A model generated the notes under the pieces. It was not told the DNA's origin and did no database searches. It saw only the letters and a list, made by a program, of their open reading frames with translations. The position numbers and the translations under genes were made by a program. A stretch of 64,000 nt of DNA from Rhodoferax lithotrophicus (lineage in GTDB: Bacteria; Pseudomonadota; Gammaproteobacteria; Burkholderiales; Burkholderiaceae_C). The stretch lies in the NCBI RefSeq assembly GCF_019973615.1, contig NZ_AP024238.1:4795989-4859988 (forward strand), given 5' to 3'. This document shows positions 1 to 8,465 of the stretch, one piece after another; within the stretch, counting starts at the first letter, position 1, and each line of letters begins with the position of its first letter.

Positions 1-347
1 CGCAAGGCCAGCGCCAACGCTGCCCCGGTGATCTCGCCCCGGGCCGCCTGGCTGACCTGACCACGCAAGGCGGCCAGATTGGCCGGGCCTTCGCGGTGTT
101 CGGTTTGCAGACTGTCCAGCACGGCGGCGGCTTCCGCACTGCGCAAGCGCAGCAGGCGAAACAAATAGTCGTCTTCCTTGGGGTGGTGCGAGCGGTCCAC
201 AAACTGTTCGATGTAATCAAACACCGAGGTAAAAAAGCTGGCTTCAACAGCGGCACCGTCTTCGATCTCACTGGCAACCTGATCGATGGTGGTGGCCAAA
301 CGCCACAGGTTGCTGTGGTCCTGGCTGATAAGGGTGAGTGCGTCCAT
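1..347 (-). CDS. hemerythrin-like HHE domain protein (3' end beyond window)
   Basis: The reverse strand encodes an uninterrupted 115-residue N-terminal part starting at an ATG at 347. It begins MDALTLISQDHSNLWRLA and carries an early His in QDH (near residue 10) and HHPKEDDYLF (near 56-65), the metal-binding pattern of hemerythrin/HHE proteins, which form a four-helix bundle around a di-iron site and bind oxygen or NO or act in iron or redox sensing. It lies 24 bp after livG in the same direction, where livF would normally sit, so it may be co-transcribed. The C-terminal ligands lie outside the window and cannot be checked. Confidence 0.8.
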   Translation of the reverse strand, partial: MDALTLISQDHSNLWRLATTIDQVASEIEDGAAVEASFFTSVFDYIEQFVDRSHHPKEDDYLFRLLRLRSAEAAAVLDSLQTEHREGPANLAALRGQVSQAARGEITGAALALAL

Positions 348-371
348 GGTGTTCTCTTGGGTCCGGCGGGT

Positions 372-1133
372 TCAGGCGTGTGCGCCAAGGTAGGCGGCAA
401 TCACATCGGGGTTGCGACGCACCTCCAAACCGGTGCCTTCGGTCAGTTTGCGGCCATAGTCCAGCACCAAAATGCGGTCTGACAGGTTCATCACCATCTT
501 CATGTCGTGCTCCACCAGCACCACGGTCACACCCGAGTCGGCCACCTTGCGCACCAACTGGTCCACTTCAATGGTTTCCTTGGGGTTCAGGCCGGCGGCG
601 GGTTCGTCCAGAAAAATCAGGCGCGGTTTCATGGCTAGGGCGCGGGCAATCTCCAGCCGCTTGAGCGCACCGTAAGGCATGCTGTCGGCACGCGCATTCA
701 CATAGGCTTGCAGGCCAACAAAAGCCATCAGCTCGGCGGCTTCGGTGTGCAACTCGCGGTCGCGCTTTTTAATCGAGGGCCAGCGCAGGGCGGCTTTGAA
801 CAGGTTGCGGTCCAGCCGCAGGTGGGCACCCACCATGACGTTCTCGATGGCGCTCATGTTCATGCAGATTTGCAGGTTCTGAAAGGTGCGCGCCACCCCA
901 CGGCGGGCCAACTCATCGGGCGACTTGCCGCCGATGGCTTCACCGTCCAGAAAAATTTGCCCCGCCGTGGGGGTGTAGACCCCGGTGATCAGGTTGAACA
1001 GCGTGGTTTTGCCCGCGCCGTTGGGGCCAATCACCGCGTAGACAATGCCAGCATCAATGCTGAACGAGACGTTTTGCACCGCCTTGACACCACCGAAATG
1101 GATGGAGAGGTCTTTGACTTCAAGCAAGGCCAT
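372..1133 (-). CDS. livG: branched-chain amino-acid-type ABC transporter ATP-binding protein LivG
   Basis: 253 residues, the usual LivG length. Walker A is GPNGAGKTT near residue 37, the signature region reads PYGALKRLEIARAL (the LivG variant of LSGGQ), Walker B is LIFLDEPAAGLNP and the switch His is in LVEHDMK. It powers import of branched-chain amino acids or a related substrate (urea, amides and aromatic acids are also carried by this family) together with LivM and LivH. The ATG at 1133 lies 2 bp after the livM stop, so the genes are translationally close. The substrate cannot be read from the sequence, and no periplasmic binding protein is visible nearby. Confidence 0.93.
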   Translation of the reverse strand: MALLEVKDLSIHFGGVKAVQNVSFSIDAGIVYAVIGPNGAGKTTLFNLITGVYTPTAGQIFLDGEAIGGKSPDELARRGVARTFQNLQICMNMSAIENVMVGAHLRLDRNLFKAALRWPSIKKRDRELHTEAAELMAFVGLQAYVNARADSMPYGALKRLEIARALAMKPRLIFLDEPAAGLNPKETIEVDQLVRKVADSGVTVVLVEHDMKMVMNLSDRILVLDYGRKLTEGTGLEVRRNPDVIAAYLGAHA

Positions 1134-1135
1134 GG

Positions 1136-2068
1136 TCAGTCTCCCCGTCCAAATTTGCTTGAGAGCGTGGGCACCAGACCCTTGGGCATGAAGATCATGC
1201 TGAGCATCAAGATGCCACCAAAAGCCACGGTTTCCCAGCCTTCAAACGAGGTCAGGGCTTGCGGCAACGCGGTCAGCAGCACGGCACCCAGCACCGAGCC
1301 ATAGACCGAGGCCATGCCGCCAATCACCACCATGGTGACCAGCTCAATGGAGTGAAAGAAGTCGGCCAGATTCGGCGTGACAAAGCCCACGTAATGCGCC
1401 ATCACACTGCCCATGATGCTGGCAAACACCGCTGAGAGCACAAAAATGGCCACCTTGTAGCGCACCACATCCACGCCCACCACCTTGGACGCCACCTCAC
1501 TGCCGTGCAAGGCACGCAAGGCCCGGCCAAACGGCGAATTGATCAGGTTCAGCGAAGCCCAGACGCTCACCGACAGCAGCACGGCCACGATCCAGTACCA
1601 ATGTTTGTCACCCGAAATCTCGAACCCGGCCAGGCTCATGGGCGGCACTGGCATGCCGTCGGGCCCGCCAGTCCACTGTGCTTCAGTACGCACCACAATG
1701 TGGATGATGATGCCTAGGCCCAACGTGGCCATGGCCAGGTAATGCCCCTTGAGTTTAAAAATAGGCCGCGCCACCATGGCCGCCAGCAAGCCAGCCGCCG
1801 CTGCGCCAGCCGCCATGGCCAGCAATGGATGCCAGCCAAAGTGGGTGGACAGGATGGCCGTGGCGTAGGCCCCAATGCCCAGAAATCCGGCGTGGCCCAG
1901 GCTGATCTGGCCGGCAAAACCAATCAGCAGGTTCAGGCCCAGCACAATCACGGCGTTGATCGCCATGCGAATCGCCAGGTCCACATAAAAGCTGTTGGGC
2001 AACACAAAGGGCAGCACCAGCAGCACCGCCATGATGAGGTACAGGCCGAGATAAGGATTTTTTGACAT
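1136..2068 (-). CDS. livM: branched-chain amino-acid-type ABC transporter permease LivM
   Basis: 310 residues with about eight to ten hydrophobic segments. The conserved LivM stretch NLLIGFAGQISLGHAGFLGI lies near residues 45-64, and the typical loop GRALRALHGSEVASKVVG near 180-200 is the coupling region that contacts LivG. It forms the inner-membrane channel with LivH. The ATG at 2068 follows the livH stop by 2 bp. The family is clear, the transported compound is not. Confidence 0.92.
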   Translation of the reverse strand: MSKNPYLGLYLIMAVLLVLPFVLPNSFYVDLAIRMAINAVIVLGLNLLIGFAGQISLGHAGFLGIGAYATAILSTHFGWHPLLAMAAGAAAAGLLAAMVARPIFKLKGHYLAMATLGLGIIIHIVVRTEAQWTGGPDGMPVPPMSLAGFEISGDKHWYWIVAVLLSVSVWASLNLINSPFGRALRALHGSEVASKVVGVDVVRYKVAIFVLSAVFASIMGSVMAHYVGFVTPNLADFFHSIELVTMVVIGGMASVYGSVLGAVLLTALPQALTSFEGWETVAFGGILMLSMIFMPKGLVPTLSSKFGRGD

Positions 2069-2070
2069 GC

Positions 2071-2946
2071 TCAGACCCGGTCGGTAGATTGGCCGCCGAA
2101 CAGACCGCGCGGCATGAAGAACAGAATCAACAGGATCAGCACAAACGGCATGGCATCCTTGTAAGCCGACGAGATGTAACCCGCGCCCATGGCTTCCAGA
2201 ATGCCCACCAGCAAGCCGCCCAACACAGCGCCCAGCCCGTTGCCCAGGCCTCCCACCACGGCCGCCACAAAACCTTTGAGCCCAAGCATGATGCCCACGT
2301 CATAAGAGGTCAGCGTGAGCGGTGTCACCAGAATGCCGCCCAGCGCGCCCAGCGCCGCCGACATGGCAAAACTTAAAAACAGCACCCAGTTGGTGTTGAT
2401 GCCGACCAGCTCGGCCGCCACCCGGTTGAACGAGGTGGCCAGCATCGCCTTGCCGTGCAGCGTGCGGTTAAAAAAGTACCACAGCGCCACCACCACGATG
2501 GCGGTCACACCCAGCACCCATAGGCTTTGCGGCATCAGTGTGGCACCCAGAATTTGCAGCGGCACATCGCCCGAAAACGCCGGCAGGCTGAAGGTGTTCT
2601 TGCCCAGCCAGACCTGAATCAGGCCGCGAATCACCAGCGACGCACCAATGGTGATGATGATCAGCGTGACCGGTTCGGCACCCTTCACCGGCTCAATGGC
2701 CAGCTTCTCAAGCACCACACCCACAATGGCCGGCACCAGAATCGCCAGCACCAGAGCCGCCGGCAAGGGCAGACCGGCTTGCGAAAAATACACCGCCAAC
2801 ATGCCGCCGAGCATGATGAATTCACCCTGGGCAAAGTTGATGACGTTGCTGGCGTTGTAGATCAGCGTGAAGCCCAACGCGGCCAGCGCGTAGGTCGCAC
2901 CCACGGTAATCCCGGAAAACAGGAATTGCAGGAATTCGGCCAGCAT
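2071..2946 (-). CDS. livH: branched-chain amino-acid-type ABC transporter permease LivH
   Basis: 291 residues and strongly hydrophobic. The LivH landmark NVINFAQGEFIMLGGMLAVY is near residues 34-53 and the coupling-loop region FNRVAAELVGINTN near 170-183. It is first in the liv operon (livH-livM-livG-hemerythrin) and starts with ATG at 2946. The 430 bp before it holds a plausible promoter with a palindrome. Cells often have several Liv systems with substrates other than leucine, so the name marks the family only. Confidence 0.92.
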   Translation of the reverse strand: MLAEFLQFLFSGITVGATYALAALGFTLIYNASNVINFAQGEFIMLGGMLAVYFSQAGLPLPAALVLAILVPAIVGVVLEKLAIEPVKGAEPVTLIIITIGASLVIRGLIQVWLGKNTFSLPAFSGDVPLQILGATLMPQSLWVLGVTAIVVVALWYFFNRTLHGKAMLATSFNRVAAELVGINTNWVLFLSFAMSAALGALGGILVTPLTLTSYDVGIMLGLKGFVAAVVGGLGNGLGAVLGGLLVGILEAMGAGYISSAYKDAMPFVLILLILFFMPRGLFGGQSTDRV

Positions 2947-3058
2947 CAGGCCCTCCAGCAGGCGAATTTAAAACGCCCTGAACGGGTTGAATACGTCAAC
3001 ATGCGCTGTCTCCGGTGGTCAGAGTCCTTCTTTTGGACTCATTGATTTGTGGATACGA

Positions 3059-3087
3059 ATTCTGAAATATGGAATCGATTCTGTCAA
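3059..3087 (-). promoter_or_regulatory. candidate sigma70 promoter and palindromic operator of the liv operon
   Basis: On the reverse strand a perfect -35 TTGACA (87-82 in 3082-3087) is followed after 17 bp by CAGAAT, which matches four of six -10 bases. The spacer contains the perfect palindrome GAATCGATTC (3072-3081), well placed for a repressor. The start of livH is about 110 bp downstream. This is read by eye; no transcript data. Confidence 0.4.
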
Positions 3088-3181
3088 TCGATATTTGTAA
3101 ATTTTTTTGACAGACTCCATCCCCAGGAATTTCGGCGGTGATGGTCTTGGCAGCGAAGTCATACGCATGCTTCATTTGCTA

Positions 3182-3233
3182 TGCTAAATATAGCTATTGA
3201 CGCTCTAACTACAAGGATTAGAGGTCAATATGG
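3182..3233 (-). repeat. dispersed ~55-bp repeat, diverged copy
   Basis: Reverse strand: a left arm like TTGACCTCTAATCCTTGTAG and a right arm GCGTCAATAGCTATATTTAG, which match the consensus arms (CTCTAGC near the left end, GCGCAAGCAGCTAT on the right) with several changes. It is the most diverged of the copies listed. Confidence 0.5.
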
Positions 3234-3375
3234 CTCTCATAAAGCAACCACGTTCGAAGCGTCTTATGGCATCCCCGAGATGGGGACTATGCAAACTGCC
3301 GTATGGAACTTGCCGGTCGGGGCGTGAAAATTGTTTTCTACGCAACGGCCAAAGCAGGCACACCATTTTTGAACC

Positions 3376-4395
3376 ATGAACCTGACCCCACATTCCATGA
3401 CCGCCGAAGCCCAACGCCTGAAGTCCCTTCCCAAAGCAGAGGTGCATCTGCACCTGGAGGGCTGCTTTGATGCCACGGTGATCGCGCAGTGGGCCAAGCT
3501 CGAAGGTGTGGTGTTGCCACGACCACGCGAGGACTTGTTCAAGTTTTCAGGGTTGGCCGACTTTCTGGGTTTTCTTGATTTGGCTTGTGGCCTGGCATCG
3601 ACCAAAGAGCGTCTGGTTGAACTCAGCTACGGCCTGAGCCAACGGCTCGCAGACAACGGAACAGGCTACGCCGACGTGATCTTCAATCCCACACACTGGC
3701 ACGCTTGGCAGGGCCGATTGGGGGTGATGCTGGAGGCCATTGATGCGGGCTTCAAAGAGGCAGAGCAGGATGGGCTTCCCACGGTGGGGTTATGCGTCAG
3801 CCTGCTGCGCACACAATCCGCTGAGGCCGCCGTTGAACTGGTCGAGTCCTTGTCCGCCATGCGGCACCCGCGCGTCGTGGCTTTGTCGGTGGATGGCAAT
3901 GAGGCCACGGCCGGCCGCACAGGCCCCAGGTTTGCAGAGGCTTTCCGCCGAGCCGGCCATGCCGGCTTGCGCCGCACTGTCCACGCGGGGGAATCCAGTG
4001 GCCCGGAAGGGGTATGGGATGCAGTCACGCTGCTCGGCGCAGACCGGATTGACCATGGCGTGAGGGCCATTGAGGATGCCTCCCTGGTGGAGATGCTTGC
4101 GAACCGCAGGATTCCCCTGGGTGTTTGCCCGACATCCAACCTTGTGCTGGGTGTGTACCCATCTATCCAAGAACACCCCATGGAGAGATTGCGTCAGGCT
4201 GGCGTACTTGTCTCGGTCAACACGGATGACCCGGCGTTGCTGGGCACCAGCCTGATGGAGGAATACCGCCTATGCCGTCAGGCGTTTGGCTGGACGGATG
4301 ATGTGACAAAGGCCATGGCGCATACCTCCATCGAAGCCAGCTTTGCGAATGTAACGGTCAAAGCGCACCTGTTGAAAGCGCTGGATGCTTGGTAA
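3376..4395 (+). CDS. add: adenosine deaminase family protein
   Basis: 339 residues, the usual length of bacterial adenosine or adenine deaminases, which hydrolyse the 6-amino group of the purine to give inosine or hypoxanthine and ammonia. Zinc ligands and catalytic residues are visible: HLHLEG (24-29), HAGES (203-207), DRIDHG (223-228) and TDDPALLGTS (283-292). It stands alone on the plus strand, but the BMP-type nucleoside importer encoded at 7.5-13 kb makes purine nucleoside salvage its likely role. The ATG at 3376 lacks a good ribosome site; an ATG at 3397 would also keep the whole domain. Adenosine versus adenine specificity is not certain. Confidence 0.9.
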   Translation: MNLTPHSMTAEAQRLKSLPKAEVHLHLEGCFDATVIAQWAKLEGVVLPRPREDLFKFSGLADFLGFLDLACGLASTKERLVELSYGLSQRLADNGTGYADVIFNPTHWHAWQGRLGVMLEAIDAGFKEAEQDGLPTVGLCVSLLRTQSAEAAVELVESLSAMRHPRVVALSVDGNEATAGRTGPRFAEAFRRAGHAGLRRTVHAGESSGPEGVWDAVTLLGADRIDHGVRAIEDASLVEMLANRRIPLGVCPTSNLVLGVYPSIQEHPMERLRQAGVLVSVNTDDPALLGTSLMEEYRLCRQAFGWTDDVTKAMAHTSIEASFANVTVKAHLLKALDAW

Positions 4396-4470
4396 TTACA
4401 TGGCCACATCGCGTCTAGGCTGTGACCACACGCCTCGCGTTTGGCCGACAGCCAACGACCTGAGCGGGGT

Positions 4471-6471
4471 CTATGGGGCTGGTGTGGCTTGGTAAAGGCA
4501 GACTTGGTTACGGCCACGCTCTTTCGCCTGGTACATGGCCAAGTCAGCATTTTTGGCCAGGGTAATGTCGTCTTGCCCATGTTCAGGAAACAGCGCGATA
4601 CCGATGCTGCACGAAATTTGCAGCGAGTAGGCTTGCAGCAGAAACGGTCGCACCAGCACACTGCGAATTTTTTCCGCCACGGCCAGGGTCTCCGGGACAC
4701 CGGTTGCACCACGCAGCAAGACCACAAACTCATCACCACCGATCCGCGCCACCGTGTCGGAGTCACGTACACACTGGAGCATGCGCTGCGCCGCCTCCTG
4801 CAGCAACAGGTCTCCGACCGCATGGCCATGGGTATCGTTGACAGGCTTGAACTTGTCAAGGTCAATGAACATCAGCGCCAGACTGGTTTGGTCGCGGACG
4901 GCATTGGCAATGGCACGCTGTAGCCTGTCACTGAACAAGGCCCGATTGGGCAGCCCGGTGAGCGCATCATGCTGGGCCATGTGGCGAATACGCTGCTCAG
5001 TCTTCTTGCGCTCGCTGATGTCGCGCACCACAAAAATCAGCCCACTGGGTTTGCCCTGGGCATTACGCACAATTTCAGCGTTGATTTCGGTCTCCAGCAT
5101 GCTGCCATCCAGGCGGATCAACTGGTAGTCTTCAGCGCCGTTGTAAACACCTTTGAACATGGCGGCAATATTGGCCGTTGCACGTGGAATATCGGCCGGA
5201 TCACGAAAATCCGCAATATTTCGACCCAACAACTGGTCTTCGGTCGTGCCCCTCATCATGGTCACGGCAACGGGTGAGGCGTGCTGGATGATGCCTTGCA
5301 AATCACTCACCACCACGGCATCAGGCGAGGCATGAAGAATGGATTGGTAAAGCTGCTGGCTTTCGGTAAGCGCTTGTTGTGCCAGCTTCTGACTGGCCAG
5401 ACTGGCGGCCAAGCGCCGATTGGTGTGCAAGATGTAGCTCACCAGCAAGGTCATGCCCAGCAAGAGCGTCAGGGCGCCCGCCAAATACGGACTCCAGATG
5501 CTTGACGGTGGTGTGGTGTCGTACAAAAAACCGTCCAGTGAGACATCTTTAGGCAGCAGCCCCAAAGAAACATAGGTTTGTGCAATGTGATGCCAGCGCC
5601 CCGGATTCATGTAGCCCACCTCGATCAGGCTGCTTTGCAGCAAGGGTGCCATCTGCTGCGCCTCAAACTGGTAAAACGCCCGCGTGTGTTGTTTCGAGTA
5701 GCGCGTCAAGATGAGATCGATGATTTCATCGGGGTGCGCCATGGCGTATTGCCAGCCTTTCAGACTGGCGGCGCGAAAAGCCGCCACACGTGCTGGGTGT
5801 GTCTTGATTTGCTGCTCGGAGGTGAACAGGTTGTCGCCATAAAAGTCGATACCGACCGCACGCGGCGAATACACCTGGTAGGCAAAATCGGCCTGATCCA
5901 GATCATATAACTCGTTGGTCGAATACGCGGTCATGGCATCCACGCGCCCTTCAATCAGGTCACGCGTGTTGAAACTGTGCGGCAGGGACTGCAAGGCCGT
6001 CGCATCCAGGCCTTCCTGGCGCAGGTAGGCCTGCAATTCAGCGGACTGCGCCTCAAACATGACACGCTTGCCTTGGAGGTCGTGCACACTTTGGGTCGGC
6101 TGGCTCTGGCGGGCCACCAAAACCAGCGGGGAATGCTGAAAAATGACCGCCAGGGCCACCACCGGCACACCTGCTTGCCGTTCCAGCAACAAGCTGCTGG
6201 CACCAACACCAAAATCAGCTTGGCCATCCATCACGACCTTGACCGGGTCCGTTCCGGGGGCCGCTTCCCGTAGTTTGACTTGCAGCCCGGCTTGCTGGTA
6301 GAAGCCCTTTTCTACCGCGGCGTAATAACCCGCAAACTGGAAAGCGTGGGTCCATTTGAGCTGCAGGGTCACCGACTCCAGTGCCTGCGCCGCCGTGGTG
6401 CCCAGCAAGCCACAGATCAGCGTAGCCCAAAGGTGCCATCGCCCAAAAAAACCGGAATTCAGTTGCAACAT
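4471..6471 (-). CDS. NMT1/THI5-type binding domain fused to PAS and GGDEF (diguanylate cyclase)
   Basis: 666 residues. A signal peptide (to about residue 30) is followed by a periplasmic NMT1/THI5-like substrate-binding domain (about 32-300, starting VTLQLKWTHAFQFAGYYAA), as in binders of thiamine pyrimidine precursors or taurine-like compounds. A transmembrane helix lies near 328-350, a PAS domain near 375-495 and a GGDEF domain to the end, with intact RIGGDEFV and FIDLDKFKPVND. It should make c-di-GMP in the cytoplasm in response to a small periplasmic ligand. The dedicated binding domain is built into the cyclase, so no separate binding protein is needed. It is convergent with the deaminase gene and lies downstream of the IclR gene. 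Confidence 0.88.
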   Translation of the reverse strand: MLQLNSGFFGRWHLWATLICGLLGTTAAQALESVTLQLKWTHAFQFAGYYAAVEKGFYQQAGLQVKLREAAPGTDPVKVVMDGQADFGVGASSLLLERQAGVPVVALAVIFQHSPLVLVARQSQPTQSVHDLQGKRVMFEAQSAELQAYLRQEGLDATALQSLPHSFNTRDLIEGRVDAMTAYSTNELYDLDQADFAYQVYSPRAVGIDFYGDNLFTSEQQIKTHPARVAAFRAASLKGWQYAMAHPDEIIDLILTRYSKQHTRAFYQFEAQQMAPLLQSSLIEVGYMNPGRWHHIAQTYVSLGLLPKDVSLDGFLYDTTPPSSIWSPYLAGALTLLLGMTLLVSYILHTNRRLAASLASQKLAQQALTESQQLYQSILHASPDAVVVSDLQGIIQHASPVAVTMMRGTTEDQLLGRNIADFRDPADIPRATANIAAMFKGVYNGAEDYQLIRLDGSMLETEINAEIVRNAQGKPSGLIFVVRDISERKKTEQRIRHMAQHDALTGLPNRALFSDRLQRAIANAVRDQTSLALMFIDLDKFKPVNDTHGHAVGDLLLQEAAQRMLQCVRDSDTVARIGGDEFVVLLRGATGVPETLAVAEKIRSVLVRPFLLQAYSLQISCSIGIALFPEHGQDDITLAKNADLAMYQAKERGRNQVCLYQATPAP

Positions 6472-6497
6472 GATTCGGCCATCAAAACACCCTAAAC

Positions 6498-6553
6498 GCT
6501 ATTTAAAACATAGCTTCTTACGCATACAAAACAAGGACTACAGCTCTATTTTG
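6498..6553 (-). repeat. dispersed ~55-bp repeat, overlapping the IclR gene stop
   Basis: Reverse strand: AAATAGAGCTGTAGTCCTTG, then GCGTAAGAAGCTATG. The TAG stop of the IclR gene (6546-6548) lies in the left arm of the copy. Confidence 0.75.
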
Positions 6554-7361
6554 CTTGCAAAATGTGACCCAACCGCAAAGACAGCTCATCGGCACATCGT
6601 TTCAAGGCCGTGACCACCTGGCCATCCGGCGACAGATCAATCATGCTTTTGACACCAATCGCCAGCACCGACAGGGTGATCTCGTGTTTGAAATTAAACA
6701 CCGGTGCCGCCGCCGCAGCCACCCCCGGCACCAGGTGGTAGTCACTGACCACCGACACGTGGTCAGCGCGCACCTGGGCCAGCATGGCATCAATACCTGC
6801 GGTGGTCTGAAGCTCGGCGGGCAGTGCCAGGGTAGCACGCTCACGGCCAATCAGCGCATCGGTGGTGTTGCGCGGCAACCAGGCCGCAAACACCCGGCCA
6901 CTGGCCGAGGTCAGCAGTTGCAGGGCACTGCCGGTGACCACGTTGACGGTGATCGGGCGGTAGGGGCGCACAGAGCGGATGATGACCGGGCCGTTATCGC
7001 TCCACACCGCCAGCGCCGTGGTCTGGTTGATCTCATCACGCAAATCGGCAATGGCGGACAAGCCCAGCTTGACACGGTCCAGCCGGTCCACCGCCACCAA
7101 GCCCAAGCTCAAGGCAAAGGGGCCAAGGTCATACCGCGAGGTCATGGGGTCTTGTTCTACCAGCCCCGAGCGCACCAGGCTGACAATGTAGCGGTGTACC
7201 TTGGAGGCCGGCATGTCCGCCGCTGCCGCTATATCCTTGAGCATCATGGAGCGGTGACCCCCACTGATCGCACGCAAAATAGCCATGCCGATTTCTAAAG
7301 ACTGAACACCATTTTTGCCTTCAGTATCGCGTGCGTCGGTTGTCTGGTTAGGGAGCCGCAT
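6546..7361 (-). CDS. IclR family transcriptional regulator
   Basis: 271 residues. The N-terminal winged helix-turn-helix (about 20-85) contains MLKDIAAAADMPASKVHRYI, and an IclR effector domain (about 95-265) follows with GSALQLLTSASGRVFAAWLP. IclR proteins bind palindromes as dimers of dimers and respond to small metabolites. It is the last gene in line after the nucleoside ABC transporter and is a natural candidate regulator of it, though the 174 bp gap before it suggests its own promoter. A perfect inverted repeat (7423-7438) lies 62 bp upstream. Its last codons and stop run into a dispersed repeat. Confidence 0.9.
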   Translation of the reverse strand: MRLPNQTTDARDTEGKNGVQSLEIGMAILRAISGGHRSMMLKDIAAAADMPASKVHRYIVSLVRSGLVEQDPMTSRYDLGPFALSLGLVAVDRLDRVKLGLSAIADLRDEINQTTALAVWSDNGPVIIRSVRPYRPITVNVVTGSALQLLTSASGRVFAAWLPRNTTDALIGRERATLALPAELQTTAGIDAMLAQVRADHVSVVSDYHLVPGVAAAAAPVFNFKHEITLSVLAIGVKSMIDLSPDGQVVTALKRCADELSLRLGHILQAK

Positions 7362-7422
7362 AGTTTGTGTATAGATTGAAGATTCCAGGAAGCATCACTG
7401 TCCCGGGATAACCCGTGCAACG

Positions 7423-7438
7423 GCATGGAATCCCATGC
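7423..7438. promoter_or_regulatory. inverted repeat upstream of the IclR gene, possible operator
   Basis: GCATGG-AATC-CCATGC is a perfect 6-bp inverted repeat, 62-77 bp before the IclR start codon. Position and symmetry suit an autoregulatory operator, but nothing else supports binding. Confidence 0.3.
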
Positions 7439-7535
7439 AAAAACCGCAAAACCGTCTGTTCGAAGAGTCATGCAGATCACATTGAATGTTAACGCGCATG
7501 CTCTGCTTTTTGGCTTTTCAAATGGCCGTCTTGTT

Positions 7536-8465
7536 TTAACGCTCCCCCTTGCGATACGGCTTCATCAGCGCCTGCGGGTAGCTGGCCTTGCGTGCCACCA
7601 GCACCAGCGCCACGATGGACAGCACATAAGGCAGCATCAGGTACAACTGGTAAGGCAGCACCGCGTCACCCATCTGCTGCAGCCGCAATTGCAACGCGTC
7701 AAAAAAGGCAAACAGCAGCGCCCCCAGCAGCGCCTTGCCCGGCCGCCAGGAGGCAAACACCACCAGCGCCACACAAATCCAGCCGCGCCCATTCACCATG
7801 TTGAAAAAGAAGGCGTTGAAGGCCGATAGCGTCAGGAACGAACCCGCCACGCCCATCAGCGCCGAGCCCGCCACGATGGCCCCGGTGCGCACCGCCGCCA
7901 CCGACACACCCTGGCCTTCGGCCGCCTGCGGGTTCTCGCCCACCATACGCACCGCCAGACCGACCGGGGTTTTGTAAAGCACGTAAGCGATCACCGGCAC
8001 CAGCAGCAAGGCCAGCAGCGTCAGCGGAGTTTGCTGCGCCAGCACCGGCAAGCCCAGCCAGTCCATGGCGGCAAACGGCGTGATGGTTGGCGGCGTGGAG
8101 ACCTTGGGAAAACTCACCCGGTAACCGTAATAACTCAAGGCTGTGGCCAAGAGCGTAATGCCCAGACCCGACACGTGTTGCGACAGCGCCAGCCCCACCG
8201 TCAGAAAGGCATGCAGCAGGCCCAGCGCTGCCCCGGTGAGTGCCGCCACCGCCACCCCCAGCCACAGCGGTGCGCCCAGATACACCGCCAGCCAGCCGGT
8301 GAAAGCCCCAGCCACCATGATGCCCTCGATCCCTAAGTTCAGCACCCCGGCGCGTTCGCACAACAGCACACCCAGCGTGCCCAGGATCAGCGGTGTGGCA
8401 ATGCGCAGCACCGCGACCCAGAAGGCGGGATTGGCGAGGATGTCCAGAAATTCGCTCATTGCCAC
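7536..8465 (-). CDS. nucleoside ABC transporter permease, NupQ/YufQ type
   Basis: 309 residues, very hydrophobic, BPD_transp_2 fold. The stretch LGTLGVLLCERAGVLNLGIE near residues 28-47 is the hallmark of the second permease of BMP-type (nucleoside) importers. It overlaps the preceding permease gene by 10 bp, so the two are translationally coupled. It should pair with the product of 8456-9517 to form the membrane channel. Confidence 0.9.
   Translation of the reverse strand: MAMSEFLDILANPAFWVAVLRIATPLILGTLGVLLCERAGVLNLGIEGIMVAGAFTGWLAVYLGAPLWLGVAVAALTGAALGLLHAFLTVGLALSQHVSGLGITLLATALSYYGYRVSFPKVSTPPTITPFAAMDWLGLPVLAQQTPLTLLALLLVPVIAYVLYKTPVGLAVRMVGENPQAAEGQGVSVAAVRTGAIVAGSALMGVAGSFLTLSAFNAFFFNMVNGRGWICVALVVFASWRPGKALLGALLFAFFDALQLRLQQMGDAVLPYQLYLMLPYVLSIVALVLVARKASYPQALMKPYRKGER

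Larger units (their letters stand above)
2947..3375. other. divergent intergenic region between livH and the adenosine deaminase gene
   Basis: 430 bp without a credible gene. It holds the candidate liv promoter and palindrome (3059-3087) and a diverged copy of the dispersed repeat (3182-3233). No clear ribosome-binding site or promoter was found immediately before the deaminase ATG. Confidence 0.6.
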
